Origin: Ascaphus truei
Lineage: Eukaryota; Chordata; Amphibia; Anura; Ascaphidae
Direction: 5' to 3'
Assembly (NCBI GenBank): GCA_036426205.1
Contig: CM071568.1
Coordinates: 222,506,966-222,570,965, forward strand
DNA length: 64,000 nucleotides
Part shown: piece after piece, positions 36,840 to 49,483 of the stretch
Position numbering within the stretch: the stretch's first letter is position 1
Layout: each line of letters opens with the position of its first letter
The notes under the pieces: model-generated
The model's input: the letters and a program-made list of their open reading frames with translations, nothing else
Database searches by the model: none
Told to the model about the DNA's origin: nothing
Translations under genes and position numbers: made by a program

Positions 36840-38380
36840 AAGCAGCTTTATATGTAGTACAATAGTCCTAAAATGTCCCCACTGTGGAGCAAAATAAAAA
36901 TTCTAATTAATAGGGGTCTGGATCCCTGGTATGCTTTGCTGAGTAAGCACGTTGAGGGAATAAAAGCATGTTAAAATAAATTGATTACCTACATTTATCT
37001 AGCTACAAGAACAGTAATTGCAGTTCATTGGAACAGACTGGTACTTACCTCTAAAATGTGGTACTTCTGATAGGGTTGGCACTGCTTAATGACTCTTGTT
37101 TCAAATTTGAGAACTGAGATCCATGGAAGATACATAAATTATTTAAATTTTAATTGATCTGATCCTAATTTAGCTATTCTATATTCCTTTGTTCTTTTTT
37201 TAGAACTATACCTCAAATCATCTTTTTAAATATATCCCATTTTTATATGTAGACTCCTGGCCATTGGCTTGCCTTGAGTAATGTATTGCTCTTATACAGA
37301 CTGCATTGAATCCATCAATGCTTATTTTGAGTAACCCCACCTTATTCCTTTGTGTGCCCTCCAACCCCTCCCTTCATATTTTCTTGTTCCTGTGCCAATG
37401 TTCAAAAAAATTATAATTCAATAAACTTTGTGTTAAATAAATGTAAATCTCTCTTAAGCGGTACTGTATGTAATAGGATGTCTTAGAATTTTCTATGGTA
37501 GAAAGTAATTTAACAGCAAAACACATGCACACATCCAAATTCACTAAAACCCAGCATTTGACATTCTTATCCCTTTTCTATTGCTTATATCATGCTGCCA
37601 ACAAGCCTGCACATCTTCAACACTTTCTAATATTTCATGTAATTTGGGGTTTTAGTTAGATATTGTGACCAAAGTGTGTGCCCACCATGCCAAGGAAACC
37701 CTAGACTAAAGCCAGGTTTTCAAGATTTCTCTATTAAACACTTGATTAACTAATTAACGTTGCTTTACTTATCTCTAGGGCATCTTACTTAGGTATATGT
37801 TGAAATGAAAACCTGACCTCATGGTTCCTCTCCAGACTCTGCAGTTGATGGTTTAATTAGCCTAACAAAAACTATTTTAACCTTTAAAACAACTAACCTC
37901 AGATGAAATTCATGTAAGCTGTAATATGACTATATATCTAAAGTAAGTGGTCACTTGGGATCATATGAGAATGCATTCTGTGTGTATACAGTACATAATA
38001 AAAATAAGAAGACAATAGGACATGCTTGCTTATCTAGTGTTCCTTAAAGTTAAAAACAGTTATAAACGCTGATGCTAAAAGATACCACTAATGTCATATT
38101 TATCTATTCTTTTCCCTTGGCTGCCTCCAATCATCAACTTTTCCTTCCTCATTTGCAATGTCTTGCCAACTATTCTGGCATGTGCATCAAGTGAAAAAGA
38201 CTCATCAGTATCACAATCTGTTCAATTCCTTAATGGTCTTTTAGATTATTATTATATTTTTTTTTTAACATTATGCTTTACAAACACTTCCAAAACTTTC
38301 GAAATCTATAGAAAAGGTGTGATACTAAAATGTAAAACTCATACCAAGGAACCATATCTATTATGTTATTTAATTACTCC
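36840..38380. other. intergenic, nothing recognised
   Basis: AT-rich, short frames only. It is one of the few stretches not obviously made of a recognisable mobile element. Confidence 0.5.
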
Positions 38381-38387
38381 ATTACAG

Positions 38388-39711
38388 CTCAACCCCGTTA
38401 TAGCGCGATCCGCTATAACGCGGATCGCGTATAACACGGTTTGAGCATGGACCCCGATTAAAAAAAAAAATAATAATAATTTTTTTTAAATTTATTTTTT
38501 GCACACTGCACACTGCACACACTCACAGCCCACTACACAAACTCACAGCACCAGCACACACTGCACACACTCACTGTACACTGCACACACTCACTGCACA
38601 CTGCACACACTAACTGCACACACTCACTGCACACTGCACACTCTCACAGCACACACTCACAGCACACTGCACACACTCACAGCACACTGCACACACTCAC
38701 AGCACACTGCACAAACTCACAGCACACTGCACACACTCACTGCACACTGCACACACTCACAGCACACTACACACACTCACAGCACACTGCACACTCAGCA
38801 CACTGCACTCATAGCACACTGCACTCACAGCACACTGCACACCACACTCACACCACACTGCACACCACACTCACACCACATCTCCCACTCCCCCTCCCTA
38901 CCTTTGGTGTCGGCTGCTGAGATCAGAGCGGAGCTGGCATCAGGAGGAGGAGGAGGGGGGGTGTCGGTGGGGGGGTGTCGATTCGGGGGGGTGTGGTGTG
39001 AATGCCGGTAGGGGGGGTGAGTGAGGAGCAGGCTGGGACTCGGAGGGCCACGTGGGCTAGGCCCAAAACTGGTTGTGCCGCGTAGACTGAGGGCGGGCGC
39101 GGAGGGTCTCTGGATGCCGGGCGATGGGCCGGAAGGTGTGGGGCCTGGGGGGATGGTAATGCTAGTTGGGTGGAGGGGGGAGAATGCCAGTGGTGGGGGG
39201 GGGGAGAAGCCAGTGGTTGGGGGGGGAGACCGTGGTGGATGCTGGGGGGGGGGTCGAGTTGAGCAGGCTGCGGCTCGGAGGGCCGCGTGGCTAGGCCCAA
39301 AACTGATTATGCCGTGGAGGAGTGGAGGGCGGGGGGCGCAAGGGTCTCTGATGCAGCGGCCGGTAGGTGTGGGCCTCAGGGGGGGGGGAAGGTGGATGCC
39401 GGTGGAGGGTGATGGTAATGCCGTTTGGGGGGAGGGGGTGGATGCCGTTGGTGGGGGGGGGAGAGACCGTGTGGATGCCTGTGGGGGGGGTAAGGAGCAG
39501 GCTGTGGCTGGACTCGGAGGGCCGCTGTTGGCGGGCCTGGTTGCTGCTGGGGGACGTGTAGAGCTTCCAGCCACCTCTTCCCTCCCACCTCCCTCCTCCC
39601 GATCGGGCGCGCTCGGGGGCCATATTTTTTTTTTTTAATTAGCGCGACCCCGGTTCTAGCGCGGTCGGATCGGGTGGCCCCCGAGGACTGCGCTATAACG
39701 GGGTTGAGCTG
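38388..39711. mobile_element. TA-flanked MITE with CAGCTCAACCCCGTTATAG ends
   Basis: Left end CAGCTCAACCCCGTTATAGC and right end GCTATAACGGGGTTGAGCTG are near-perfect inverted repeats, each bordered by TA. The interior is non-coding: a short internal palindrome, a CACTGCACACACTCACAG minisatellite (about 38497-38870) and a G-rich minisatellite (about 38940-39540). TA flanks suggest Tc1/mariner mobilisation. The long frames called inside are repeat artefacts. Confidence 0.82.
38497..38870. repeat. CA-rich minisatellite
   Basis: Units such as CACTGCACACACTCACAG repeated about twenty times with small variations, inside the MITE. Confidence 0.95.
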
Positions 39712-39719
39712 TATTATGT

Positions 39720-41450
39720 TAGCTGTAACGATGGTGCTTTTTCCACGTATTGTTTTTAATATCAATGCATTTTCATCCTTGACATTGGATTGTTCTAGTA
39801 AGTCTAATATTACATCTAACATAGTATTTAGAATATACTAAAAAAAAATGTTTTTGTATGTCTATCCACTGGTAGCAAAAATTAATTGGAATGCTGCACA
39901 ACTGCTTAATTGTGCCAAGTGATGAATGAAAGCATGTAATTTCCCTCCTTTGTTAATTTTGCAAAGACATACAGCAAGAGCTTAATTTGCTGACATTGGG
40001 TGAATTATTTACTCTCATCACTATTGATGCATCACTGATTCTTGCTGTGAACAAATATGGTTGAAGGCATAAAAATAGGTTATATACTGATTTTAAAAAT
40101 TCCGAGTTTCCTTATTTATGTGACATTTTTTGAAGAAATTATTAGTCATCAATAAATACGTGCAACATATTGAAACACAATTGTGGCGCATTTTGGACTG
40201 TTGTAGCTAGCAAAATAGTTACAATGATATGCAACTTTGACAGAAAACATACGATTGACCCCAACTTAAAAAAAAGTATATTTGCTTGGCAAAACGCACA
40301 CAAATTTGTATGTTCCACATATATTTTCCGCCTACCTCTTTCAGAAAAGGAGAAATATGCTTTTTGGCCCTGTGAACGACAAATATCCTTAACTCTTTTC
40401 ACATTTTTCTTTTTATAGCTTAACTTTAAGGAAATGTAGTTACTTAAACTGTCAATCGATCTGTTTAAGCTACGGCCACCTATTTCAAAAGAAGAAGTTC
40501 TGTACCTTTGTAAATGGTTGCTATAGCAACCCAAAGAAGCTTAATACAATAAAACTCATTAAAAAGGTTCCAAAAAAGAGTGGGGGGAAAATATTTTATT
40601 GGATTTTTATTATTGCTGCTTTAAACGTGTTGAGACACTTTTCTCTGGAAGATAGGCTTTAACCAAGAAAAGCTTTGCAGTGGCATTCACATTGTAGGTA
40701 TTCATCAAACACATCAATGTACAGCATGGCATCAACACACCTAAAATGCACTTTTCATTTGATTGAGACATACTTTACACTTCAGCTCATATTGCATTAT
40801 CTGACAAAACATGCATGTACAAAACTTCTCAGACCTGAAATGAGGTTTCAAGATGTCAGCTCTAAAATTAGGTCCTGCAGCTTCAAACTGATGTCATATA
40901 AACTGCCTACAACTCCATACATAGAATATTGCAATATTCTCAGATCTCCTTATTAATCAAACCTCACTGTCATAGTCTCTTCTGTTGCATCAACTAAAAT
41001 CTACCATTGTCAATAATCACTCAGTGTCAACCAAAACAGGGCATCTCCAAAGAGACCTTTTAGAGACAGCTACACCCTTAATATAACAATCCAATGTACA
41101 GTAACTGACTATATCCCAATATATATAGCAGAGTTGATCCCAAGAGGACCAGAAAGAGTTCCCTCAAAATAGAGCACTCAATATTGGAATACAATGAGCA
41201 GATTAACAGTGGTCTAACAGGTAAATACTGTGGATAGGTCAAAATAAGCCTATCAAGACCGGAATAACCAGGGAAAAAATAATAAAGTTTTATTCAAATA
41301 ATTTGGTTAAAAACACATATATCCCATTCAAACATTAAAATAACCCCATAATGAAGTGGCTAGTCAAGCAATTTGTTAAGGTAAGTATCTTTATCATTCA
41401 TAAATTCAAATTGCTATCAAAAAAAGCGTCTATTAACTTGATCCCAATAT
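39720..41450. other. intergenic, nothing recognised
   Basis: No terminal repeats or conserved protein motifs. A possible AATAAA-bearing repeat remnant lies near 41280. Confidence 0.45.
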
Positions 41451-41559
41451 CCTACATGTAGCCCTGGTAAGAATTTGGGCTATAAGTCTTCCCTCCTACT
41501 GGTGTAAGTCCTGCTAAGGGCAGGCTGCCAGTAGTTATCATGGGTTTCCCCCGCCTCAA

Positions 41560-43140
41560 GCCCTGCCTTGAGTGGTAAAGGTAGGCCACCTCCCTCTGTG
41601 TCTAAGGCAAGAGAGGGGTCTGCTGACATCACAAGGGGCATGGCTGTCTAAAGTTAGTCTGCCTGTTCCTGTCAGTGACAAGCAGTTCTGTCCTGGGTTC
41701 AGAAGGAGTGTGTCAGTTCAAGTCCTAGTTGAGTTCTGTCCTGGGATCAGGAGAATGAAGTGTTACATTTGGAGGAGAAGCTCAGGCCTGCCCTGAGTAG
41801 AGTTGATAGAACTGTGGTGGACCAATGCCCCTCACCCTGCCTAGGGGGTGAGGGAAGAGCTAGACCCACCCTGAGTGTCGGAACCTTGGGGTGGTGGCAG
41901 GGAACAGTGAGAGTCCCAGACAGTCCATCCTGAAGGGGTACAGTCTGGAGGAGAAGGAGAAGGTGACCACTGTATCTGATTTGCTGCTGTGTGCTGCTGT
42001 GTGGACAATAAAGTGCTGCTTGTTTTACCAAAGACTGAGACTGAAATCTCACGCTCCATTGAGGGGGCTTCTCTGGAAGGATTTCACCCTACCTTGATAG
42101 GGCTTGCCAAAGATGGAGGCACTGTATCACCACTAAAAGATGAAGGCAAGAACCCCAGAAGCCTGTCCCTGTTGTCCCCCATACCATCGCGGGTGACTCA
42201 GGCCCTCCTGTTGCCTCCAGGTATGCACCACCCAGACATATGTAATCCACCCTCAGTATACCCTAGGGGTCTGATGTGCTATCGGGGGGGGTGGGTAGAT
42301 GGGTTACATTTGGAGGCGAGCTGCTGAGATCCAGAAACAGGACAGGCTTTCAGCGAAGCAGAGCTGGAAGTGTTAGGTACATCTTCCATGCAAGTGCTGT
42401 AGAAAGTAGGGTGCAATTGCACATCAGGGGTAGTCAGGAGAGTATGTCCTCTTGCACAGTACGCCCTGGGTGCCCTAAGAGGGTGTTGTAAGAAGGGTGG
42501 GTGGCTATAGCTGTCCTAGTCCCTTGAGGCAGATAGTGTATGGAACTGGGGGAGTTAGCATGTTAACTAGTCCAGGGACCATGGCCCAGGTTCAGCACTA
42601 TGTGTGGCCAAAAGTAGGAGACGCCCGTACTTAGGGAGATGCCCGGTACACTAGCCAGCACCCACATAAAACACACCACAGAGTACTTGCAGGAACCGTC
42701 AGCGAGTGCGGTGTACCAAGGAAGAGTTCTGCCTAGCTTAGGGTATGCCATACATCATATCAGTGGGTAAAGCATTCAGAGAGCATGTAGAGAGCATCAG
42801 AGAGTATCAGTGAGAACAGTCAGTGTCTAGGAACGAGTTACACACTAGACACTGAGAATAGCGACAGTATACATTTGGAGGGCTCACTAAAGATGGCGGC
42901 CGCCAATACATGTGCCCTGCGGGGCATGAAGGAGTTAAAGATGGCGACAGCAGCGTCATACACGGCCCAGCAGCTAGCAGCCATCCCAAAATGGCGACTC
43001 CCGCCAAGCCTGGATCGTGCACGTGCCGCGTGCAAGCAAGCCGCCAGAGAAATGTGGCGAGAGATGTGCAGGGGTTTGGCGCCAAACCAGATCCCCTGCA
43101 GAAGGAGTGGAGCGGCGGTTACATACAGATAAGCAGATTA
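41560..43140 (+). mobile_element. possible LTR-retroelement remnant, non-coding
   Basis: The sequence TACATTTGGAGG, reminiscent of a primer-binding site that follows an LTR, occurs three times (41764, 42305, 42870). An AATAAA lies at 42006. After the third occurrence a short open frame (42875-43132) is rich in Ala and Met. No gag, pol or env motif could be recognised, so the class is open. Treat as a weak call. Confidence 0.3.
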
Positions 43141-43810
43141 CTAACACTCAATACCTATAAATAGCATAGATAGTCTCTAGTAAAACATCCAAACAAGAGA
43201 GTATCAAAATATATAAGTACCATCCTGTTTCCAACAGGTATAAGTATCAAGCTAGGTAGTAAGTCAGTATGATATCACAAAAGGCACCCACTCGTAGTAT
43301 TGTCTAGGCTTGTGACTTGGAGTATTACTGTGTTTCCACAGTGGTGGAGATAGTATTGCTGTCTCATAAATAGAGAAGGCTCCGCTATAATGCATATGAA
43401 TAGATATAGTGTTATCTTTTCTCTTTATAGATCATAATCATAATATGCAGTAGGTAAAGTGTGACCATAAACAGTAGCGGTGTCTCTCTGCTATCTCTGT
43501 AGAAGGACGCTGCCACTTCTGATGACGTCACGTATGACGTTTCAAATCCTATGTGATGTGGATTCTTGGCCCTTCACTCACCCCTCTGTCCCCAATAAAA
43601 ATTACAATATGTACAAACCACCAATACACAACCCACCCTCCCCTGTGCCCCCACATAAAAGCATGTTTTAACTTTTTATATACAAGATTGATATCAGAGG
43701 CCATGGGGGTCCCCGGGTTGTCCCCGCGAGTGTCCGTGGGCCCCATAGGGGAAATATTGTGGTCACCGTGGGTGTCTGGGGGCCCTCAGGTGGTCCCCGT
43801 GGGTGTTTGG

Positions 43811-43880
43811 GTTACATTAGTTCAAAAAGATGAGACATCATCTCTTAAAGTGACGTCCCATCCTTTTGAACTAATGTAAC
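43811..43880. repeat. 70-bp hairpin
   Basis: TTACATTAGTTCAAAA at the left pairs with TTTTGAACTAATGTAA at the right, with a GATGAGAC/GTCCCATC inner stem. Located at a change of orientation within family X-like sequence. Confidence 0.9.
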
Positions 43881-44910
43881 ATTTCACATGGTACAGCAAC
43901 CAATGGGATTGTCTTCAATATAGCCATGTGGTTTAAAGGATGTGACATACCTCCCTTGGAGATGACGTCAAATCCTTAACAAAAAAAAAGAAGCGGGCAC
44001 ATGATACAGCATCCAATCAGATTGGAGCTGTACCATCTGACCTGAAAAGGTGACATCACAGGTCATATATAAGACCTTGACATCTCATTTAACAGGAAGA
44101 GGACGACGAGACAACATCCATTGGGACAAACCATGGGGTTGGATTGACAGATGAAGAAAGAAGATAGAACATTAAAGAAAATAAAGAAATAATGACAGAA
44201 GAAGATAGAAGAAGGTGATAGAAGAATTTTGTTACCTGTTCTGGATCTTCATGGTGGATGGCGTTGGATTGACTTTGATGACGACGCGGTATGAGAGCTT
44301 GCAGAAACGCCGGGATTCGGAGGGTCAGCGCTTCTAAAGGTAAGAAAAATATTGAATGTATGTAAATGTCTTTTTTTAGGTTTTTATTGTATTTTTTTCT
44401 TTTTATGTTTTTCATTGCCCATTGACTAATAATATTTGAATCTGTGGCCGATTAGAGTACAGATAAATACAGTGACAGTCAATGCATTTTTTGGCTTGTT
44501 TTAATTTCATTTTCCGATTGTTTAGCGTTTTCATTTAATAATTTCTTTTGTTGGCTACTGGTTTTAATTGATGCGTTGGCTAGTGGTTTTATTAATTAAT
44601 TGTTTGTTGGCTAGTGTTTAAAATTAATTAATTGATTGGTTGGCTTGTGCTTTTATTTATTTAATTGTTTTTCTAGTGCTTTTATATATTTAATTGTGGT
44701 GTTTAGGTGCTTGTGTATATGTTTTATTATTGTGTATTTTTTGGCCTTCATGCTTTTTGATTAGGGTGACCATTGGCTGCTATAGTGGCTTATCATGCCC
44801 ATATTATTTGGGTATGATGTACCACTATGCCAAACAATGGGTACAGGGTGGTTATAGTGGGCCCGGGGTGGGTGGTTAGGCCTCCCGGGTGGGTAGCGGG
44901 GGAGGGTGGG

Positions 44911-44963
44911 TTAACCCCTTAATTATTTTAGCAGTTATTAACCGCCAAGGTGATTAAGGATTT
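44911..44963. repeat. recurrent palindrome, occurrence 5
   Basis: TTAACCCCTTAATTATTTT ... GGTGATTAAGGATTT. Somewhat decayed on the right arm. Confidence 0.85.
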
Positions 44964-45580
44964 AGGTGCCATTATATTGTATTTTTTCTTGTATTCTTTC
45001 TTGCATCGGAGGACATGGAACTGCAATATACTGATGAAGACTCCCTTCATGATGGCAGGGGTAAGTAGAAAGGTTTATTTACTTTATTTATGTTGTCTGG
45101 CTAATGTTTTATTTAATAATGTGCAAATGAGCTATTATCCATATATGGATAATAGTTATTTGGCCCATTACTGTACTGTATGTGTTGTGGGGGAGGGGGA
45201 GAGGTGTATTTATTGCAATGTATTCCACATTTTTGTTTCCAACAGGATTGATACCACAGGCCAGCAGGGACTAGTAGGGACCACCCAAGGACCCCCAGAC
45301 ACTCGCGGGGACAACCCGGAGCCCTACAGACACCTACAGGGACCACCTAGAGGCACACGGACACTCGCAGGGACAACCTGGGGACCCCCGCCAGACTCTG
45401 GCATCAATTCTGTACAGAAAAAATAAAAAATATTTTTATGTGGGGCAAAGGGGCTGGGTTGGTTGTGTATTGGTGGTTAGAACATATTGTAATGTTTATT
45501 GGGGCAGAGGGGGTGAGTGAAGGGACAAGTACCCACTTCACTCACCCCCTCTGCCCTCAATAAACCTGTTATTGTGCCTT

Positions 45581-45627
45581 CACCCCTTCATTGCCTTAGC
45601 AGCTATCCGCTAAGGTAATGAAGCTGC
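45581..45627. repeat. recurrent palindrome, occurrence 6 (CATT variant)
   Basis: CACCCCTTCATTGCCTTAGC ... GCTAAGGTAATGAAGCTGC. It continues as CTGCTTTAATG, whose reverse complement is found next to occurrence 7 at 52134-52181. Confidence 0.88.
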
Positions 45628-46167
45628 TTTAATGTAATTTTTATTTATAGTGTGCGGGAGCAGGGTGTTTCCTGAGCTGAACCGCTTTGGTTTCTGCCTC
45701 AGGGACCCCCTGCTTCCCGAGGTACAGGCCCCGGTATGGGGCATCGGTTGCCGGTATCGCCACCATTTTTAGATCTTCAGCGTCAAGTGACCGTGGGTTT
45801 TAAATACTGGAGGAGTTATCGGCACCCCGTACCAGGGCCTGTAACTCAGGAAGCAAGGGGTCCCCGGGGCTGAAATCAATGCGGTTCAGCTCAGGAGACT
45901 CCCGCTCCTGCAAACTGCTGCGGCCCCGTTTATTCTAAAACATCACCGCATTTTTCCTGGATTTTTTTTCGAATGCGACGCACTTCACCGGGTGCATGCT
46001 GCATTCATGTTGCGTTCTCAGCCACGGGTCATGCGCGGTTCATGCGTTTATTGAGAATGGTTCGGATTTAATAGGTTGCAATTCTTCGCGTGTCCAAACA
46101 GCAGGTCAAAACAGGTCAAAACATTTACAGTGGGATGGTGTGCAGAACAGTCAGTCAGGCCTGCACC

Positions 46168-46250
46168 ACTACAGTCCTCGAGAGCAGCAAACAGGCCCGG
46201 TTTTCAGGGTAACCTTTGAAAACCGGGCCTGTTTTGGCCCTCGGGGACTG
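46168..46250. repeat. GC-rich hairpin
   Basis: CAGTCCTCGAGAGCAGC ... AAACAGGCCCGGTTTTCA pairs with TGAAAACCGGGCCTGTTT ... CTCGGGGACTGG. A single-copy relative lies at 49983-50037, just before the satellite. Confidence 0.9.
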
Positions 46251-46289
46251 GAACAAAACATTTACAAAACATTTTCAACAGTTGAACAC

Positions 46290-47779
46290 TCACTCAAATG
46301 CGTACCCCACCAGATTGTCCTTCCATGGCCGATGCCTTGCATGGCGCAAAACGCCATTAATGCAGTCTCGAACGCCTTTCATTACAGGATCTGTAATTGA
46401 AAAATAGCGCCGCAATTCATCCAGAATGGTCTTTCTTAAATTGTCAGGAAGCGCCTTTTTTAGGTTGATTTCCTTCGTAGTTCACTTTGAAGGCCCATTC
46501 GCAGTACAACAAGTAGGACACTTGGTGCTTAAAAAGTAACAAGGCATACTTGTGGGGTGCACCAGCACTCATCACCCTATACTTCTCCCTGAGTGCCGGT
46601 GGCATATCGCGCAGGCTGATGTCGGGCACTGTATCGATGCTAGCGAATGTAGGTCTTCTGTGAGCGGGTGTTCTTCTGTGAGCGGGTGTGCTTGTGGCGG
46701 CGGGCGAGGGTAGGTTGTGTGGGAGGAAGCTTTCCTCCTGTCTTGGTCGCCGTGTTGTCTCCTGGCGTGGTCTTGACGGAGTTGTCATGTTATCCTCCTC
46801 CTCAAAGGCATACATGTACACAAAATCTTCTTGGGTAGGGAGTGCACTTGGTGATGGAAGGTGGTCGATGCTCTCATTCATCACATCCATGCCACCCTCC
46901 TGGTCCGGCGTCGGGGAAACAGGGGCATGAACACCGAGCAAATGATTTATCCCAGCTATGCAAGCCTCTATCTTCTCCATCCGTCGATCCATCCGTTGAT
47001 CCATATTTAGCATCCATTGCTCCATATTTAGCATGGTCTCCAGAAGCAGATCTATCTTTGCCAGCACAATAGAGTTCCCGGGGATATCCACACTTATCCC
47101 ATTCAGCATCCAGTCTAACGAGCTGCTTCTTGTGCATGGCGTGCTGTGGACATCTGGGTGGATGGGTGCTATGGAGGATGAGATGAGAGAAGCGGCAGCG
47201 TCGTTAAAGAAGGTTGGAGGAGGTGACCTGTGGATATCAGGGAGAGGAGAAGCGGCAGCATCGTCGAAGAGGGATGGAGAAAGTGACCTCTGGATTTCCG
47301 GGCGAGAAGCTGCAGAGTCGTCTAAGTGCAAAGGAGAAAGTGACCCGTGGATTTCAGAGGCACCAGCGGCAGCGTCGTCGAATAGAACTGGAGAAGATGG
47401 CCTGTGTGTTTCCAGGAGGGCGGCGGCAGCGTCGAGGACGAGTAGTGGAGAAGACGGGCTGAAGATTTCCGGGACAGCGACGGCAGAGTCGTCGAAGCAT
47501 ATGGGAGGAAGTGGTCTGCGTGTTCGATGGGTTGGCTGCCATTTGTTTTGCGTGGAGTGTACATCACTGTATTTCTTCTTGACATAATAAGGCTGACGTC
47601 TATTAAAACATAGCCTTTGGGGTCAGCAGAAGGTTATCTTTATTGGCCTTAGCCTGTCGCTTTGGCCTTGGTGTGGAAACGGCTGCCGCCTTTCGCTTTT
47701 TCTGCATGACAGGCACGGCAGAGGCGAGTGGGTTCCTGCGTCCATAGAATCGGGGTTGATCCACGGAAGCAAATGGCAT
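46290..47779 (-). pseudogene. BEN-like domain protein with ~20-residue repeats, probably transposon accessory gene
   Basis: Start ATG at 47777-47779 gives MPFASVDQPRFYGRR, then a basic stretch QKKRKAAAVSTPRPKRQAK (nuclear-localisation-like). A frameshift near 47605 leads to YYVKKKYSDVHS, followed by 5-6 degenerate repeats of the form FDDAAASPLPDIHRSPPP. Next is a helical stretch IEACIAGINHLLG. Then DMPPALREKYR leads to KYALLLFKHQVSYLLYCEWA and, after a frameshift near 46443, KKALPDNLRKTILDELRRYF ... GVRDCINGVLRHAR ending at TGA 46290-46292. The last ~90 residues have the pattern of a BEN domain, a DNA- and protein-binding fold. It is divergent from, and about 290 bp away from, the DDE transposase at 48018-49400. 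An alternative reading is an unrelated transposon-encoded DNA-binding protein. Confidence 0.6.
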
Positions 47780-48017
47780 AATGCAGTATCTGGACAAGGG
47801 AAAGTTCAGATAAAGATCATCGAGTGGTGGGCTATGCAAAGTGTGTAACCTTTTATGCATGGCAACGAGGTACAGGTGTTGAAAGTGGGCGAACTCTAAT
47901 ATGAGTCATTAACGTATAAATACACCATCCATTTTGTGGATTCACTGCACATTGAATACACATCGACTAAACATCGAATATACATTCTTGTGTTTGTATT
48001 TCTTTCTACTCGCATCA

Positions 48018-49400
48018 ATGCCTGTTAAAAAAGATTTCCAAGGAGCTCATCATGCGAATAGGAGATGTACACGAGCGGACAACGAATTGCTGCTATCCAA
48101 CGCTGGTTAGCTACTTCTGGCATCGTTGTGCCAGCAACCACCGTGAGCTATCATGCACACAGAAAAACCAGAGAACGCAAAAGGGCAGCAAGGGTAACTA
48201 ACGCGTAAGTATATTTATATAACTAAAAAAATTTTTTATATAAGATATTGTACAGTAGATCTACTGTATCTAATTTTATAGTTATTTCGGTAGATTTATA
48301 TTACAACAGTATATATATTTTTTATATTGCTGCATATTAATAGATTGTGTACTGTAGATCTACTGTATCTAATATTTCGCTTATTTCGGTATATTTATAT
48401 AACAACAGTATATATATTTGTTATATATTTATAGAACAATATCTCATTGTATACTATTTTCACACCAAATGATGTGCTGTGGCCTACTGCACTGTAACTT
48501 ACCGGATTTTTTTTCTGTACATTGTAGGGAGACAACTCTTCTGGTCGACAAAATAAGTGAGAAGAATGATGAGAAGAGTGCATTAAGGGTCAGATACACT
48601 CTGCAGGAAAATCACAATCTGACTGTATCCGAGACCAGCATAAAGAAGATGAGACGCAGAATTGGATGGAAATATGGACGTGTGAGGTTAGTACTGGACA
48701 GTACTGGACAGTACAGGAGGTAAAAGTGTTGTTTAAGAAACTGTACTGTACCGCTAAAATTATTTATTCCCTGTCATTACAGAGCGTACCCCATGATAAG
48801 GGACGTAAACAAAATCAAAAGAGTGGTCCAGGCCCAGGCATGCATCTTTACTGACGAGTCTACTGTATCGCTGGAGCGATTTGCCACCTTTGCATTCCAG
48901 AAAAAAGGTCGCATATCTATGAAGCCGCGGCCAAAACACCCAGTGAAGATGCATGTGTGGGGTGCCATCTCTAGGCGTGGACCAGGATGCATTGTCAACT
49001 TTGTAGGTAAAATATATAAAATATAATGTAGCCTTATGCACTGTACTGTACTAGTGTGCAGTTTTTTGAGCACTTTTCTTTTCTTGTTATAGGAATCATG
49101 AATAAAGCTTTCTTCCAAGGCAAAATTGTCCCTGAGATAATGGAATACATCACACACGAGTTCCCGGATGGTCACCGTTTCTACCAGGTCAACGATCCGA
49201 AGCACACCACGTCAACAGCGCATATCCTTGAGCGCGGTATGAACTGGGTGAAGACGCCAGCGGAGTAAGTGCGGTAACCGTGTCTCATATTTTTCCCACT
49301 GTTTTTACTGTGTACTGTATCTCTTAAACTAATTGACCTTTTTACAGGATTACACGCAGGCGCAGTGAGGCGATTGACGCTCGGCTAGGGACGGATTGAA
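48018..49400 (+). pseudogene. Intron-containing Tc1/mariner-type DDE transposase
   Basis: Four exons join in one frame with GT-AG introns: 48065-48204, 48528-48686, 48783-49006 and 49093-49264. An upstream ATG at 48018 is one frameshift away. Exon 1 gives SGQRIAAIQRWLATSGIVVP, and exon 2 gives a helix-turn-helix-like part ending KKMRRRIGWKYGRVR. Exon 3 reads RDVNKIKR ... CIFTDEST, with the first catalytic Asp, and then KPRPKHPVKMHVWGAISRRG. Exon 4 reads GIMNKAFFQ ... FPDGHRFYQVNDPKHTT (second Asp), then NWVKTPAE. The next expected block (SPD.NPIE with the third acidic residue) is absent; a possible exon at 49349-49400 gives an unrelated short tail. So the gene is truncated or the last exon has been replaced. 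Introns are unusual for this superfamily. Confidence 0.8.
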
Positions 49401-49483
49401 AAGCAATGACTAGCTTCAGAAAATTAATGACTCTGTGGGGGTGTCTGTCGATAAGAGTTTCAAAACCTTGAGCGAGCCTTGTG

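Larger units (their letters stand above)
43540..45660 (+). mobile_element. Family X-like copy 3
   Basis: It shares blocks with copies 1 and 2: the CCCTGTGCCCCCACATAAA block (43650, compare 29282), GC-rich units with GGGGACAACC, a leader starting near 44085 (AACAGGAAGAGGACGACGAG), the palindrome at 44911-44963 and the CATT variant at 45581-45627. The left part (43540-43800) lies in the opposite orientation to the rest. Coding potential is limited to a glycine/proline-rich frame caused by the GC-rich repeat. It runs directly into the segment carrying the BEN-like and DDE genes. Confidence 0.55.

Noticed and set aside
38499..39822. Thr/His-rich, Gly-rich and Pro-rich frames on both strands
   Set aside because: All fall within minisatellites of the TA-flanked MITE.
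43500..43545. Possible hammerhead: CTGATGA followed by a CGTCA/TGACG stem
   Set aside because: The stem is followed by TTTCAAAT rather than GAAA, and no helix I partner is present.
45030..45060. CTGATGAAG followed by CCCTTCATGATGG, hammerhead-like start
   Set aside because: No GAAA box and no helix III palindrome. It is part of family X-like sequence.
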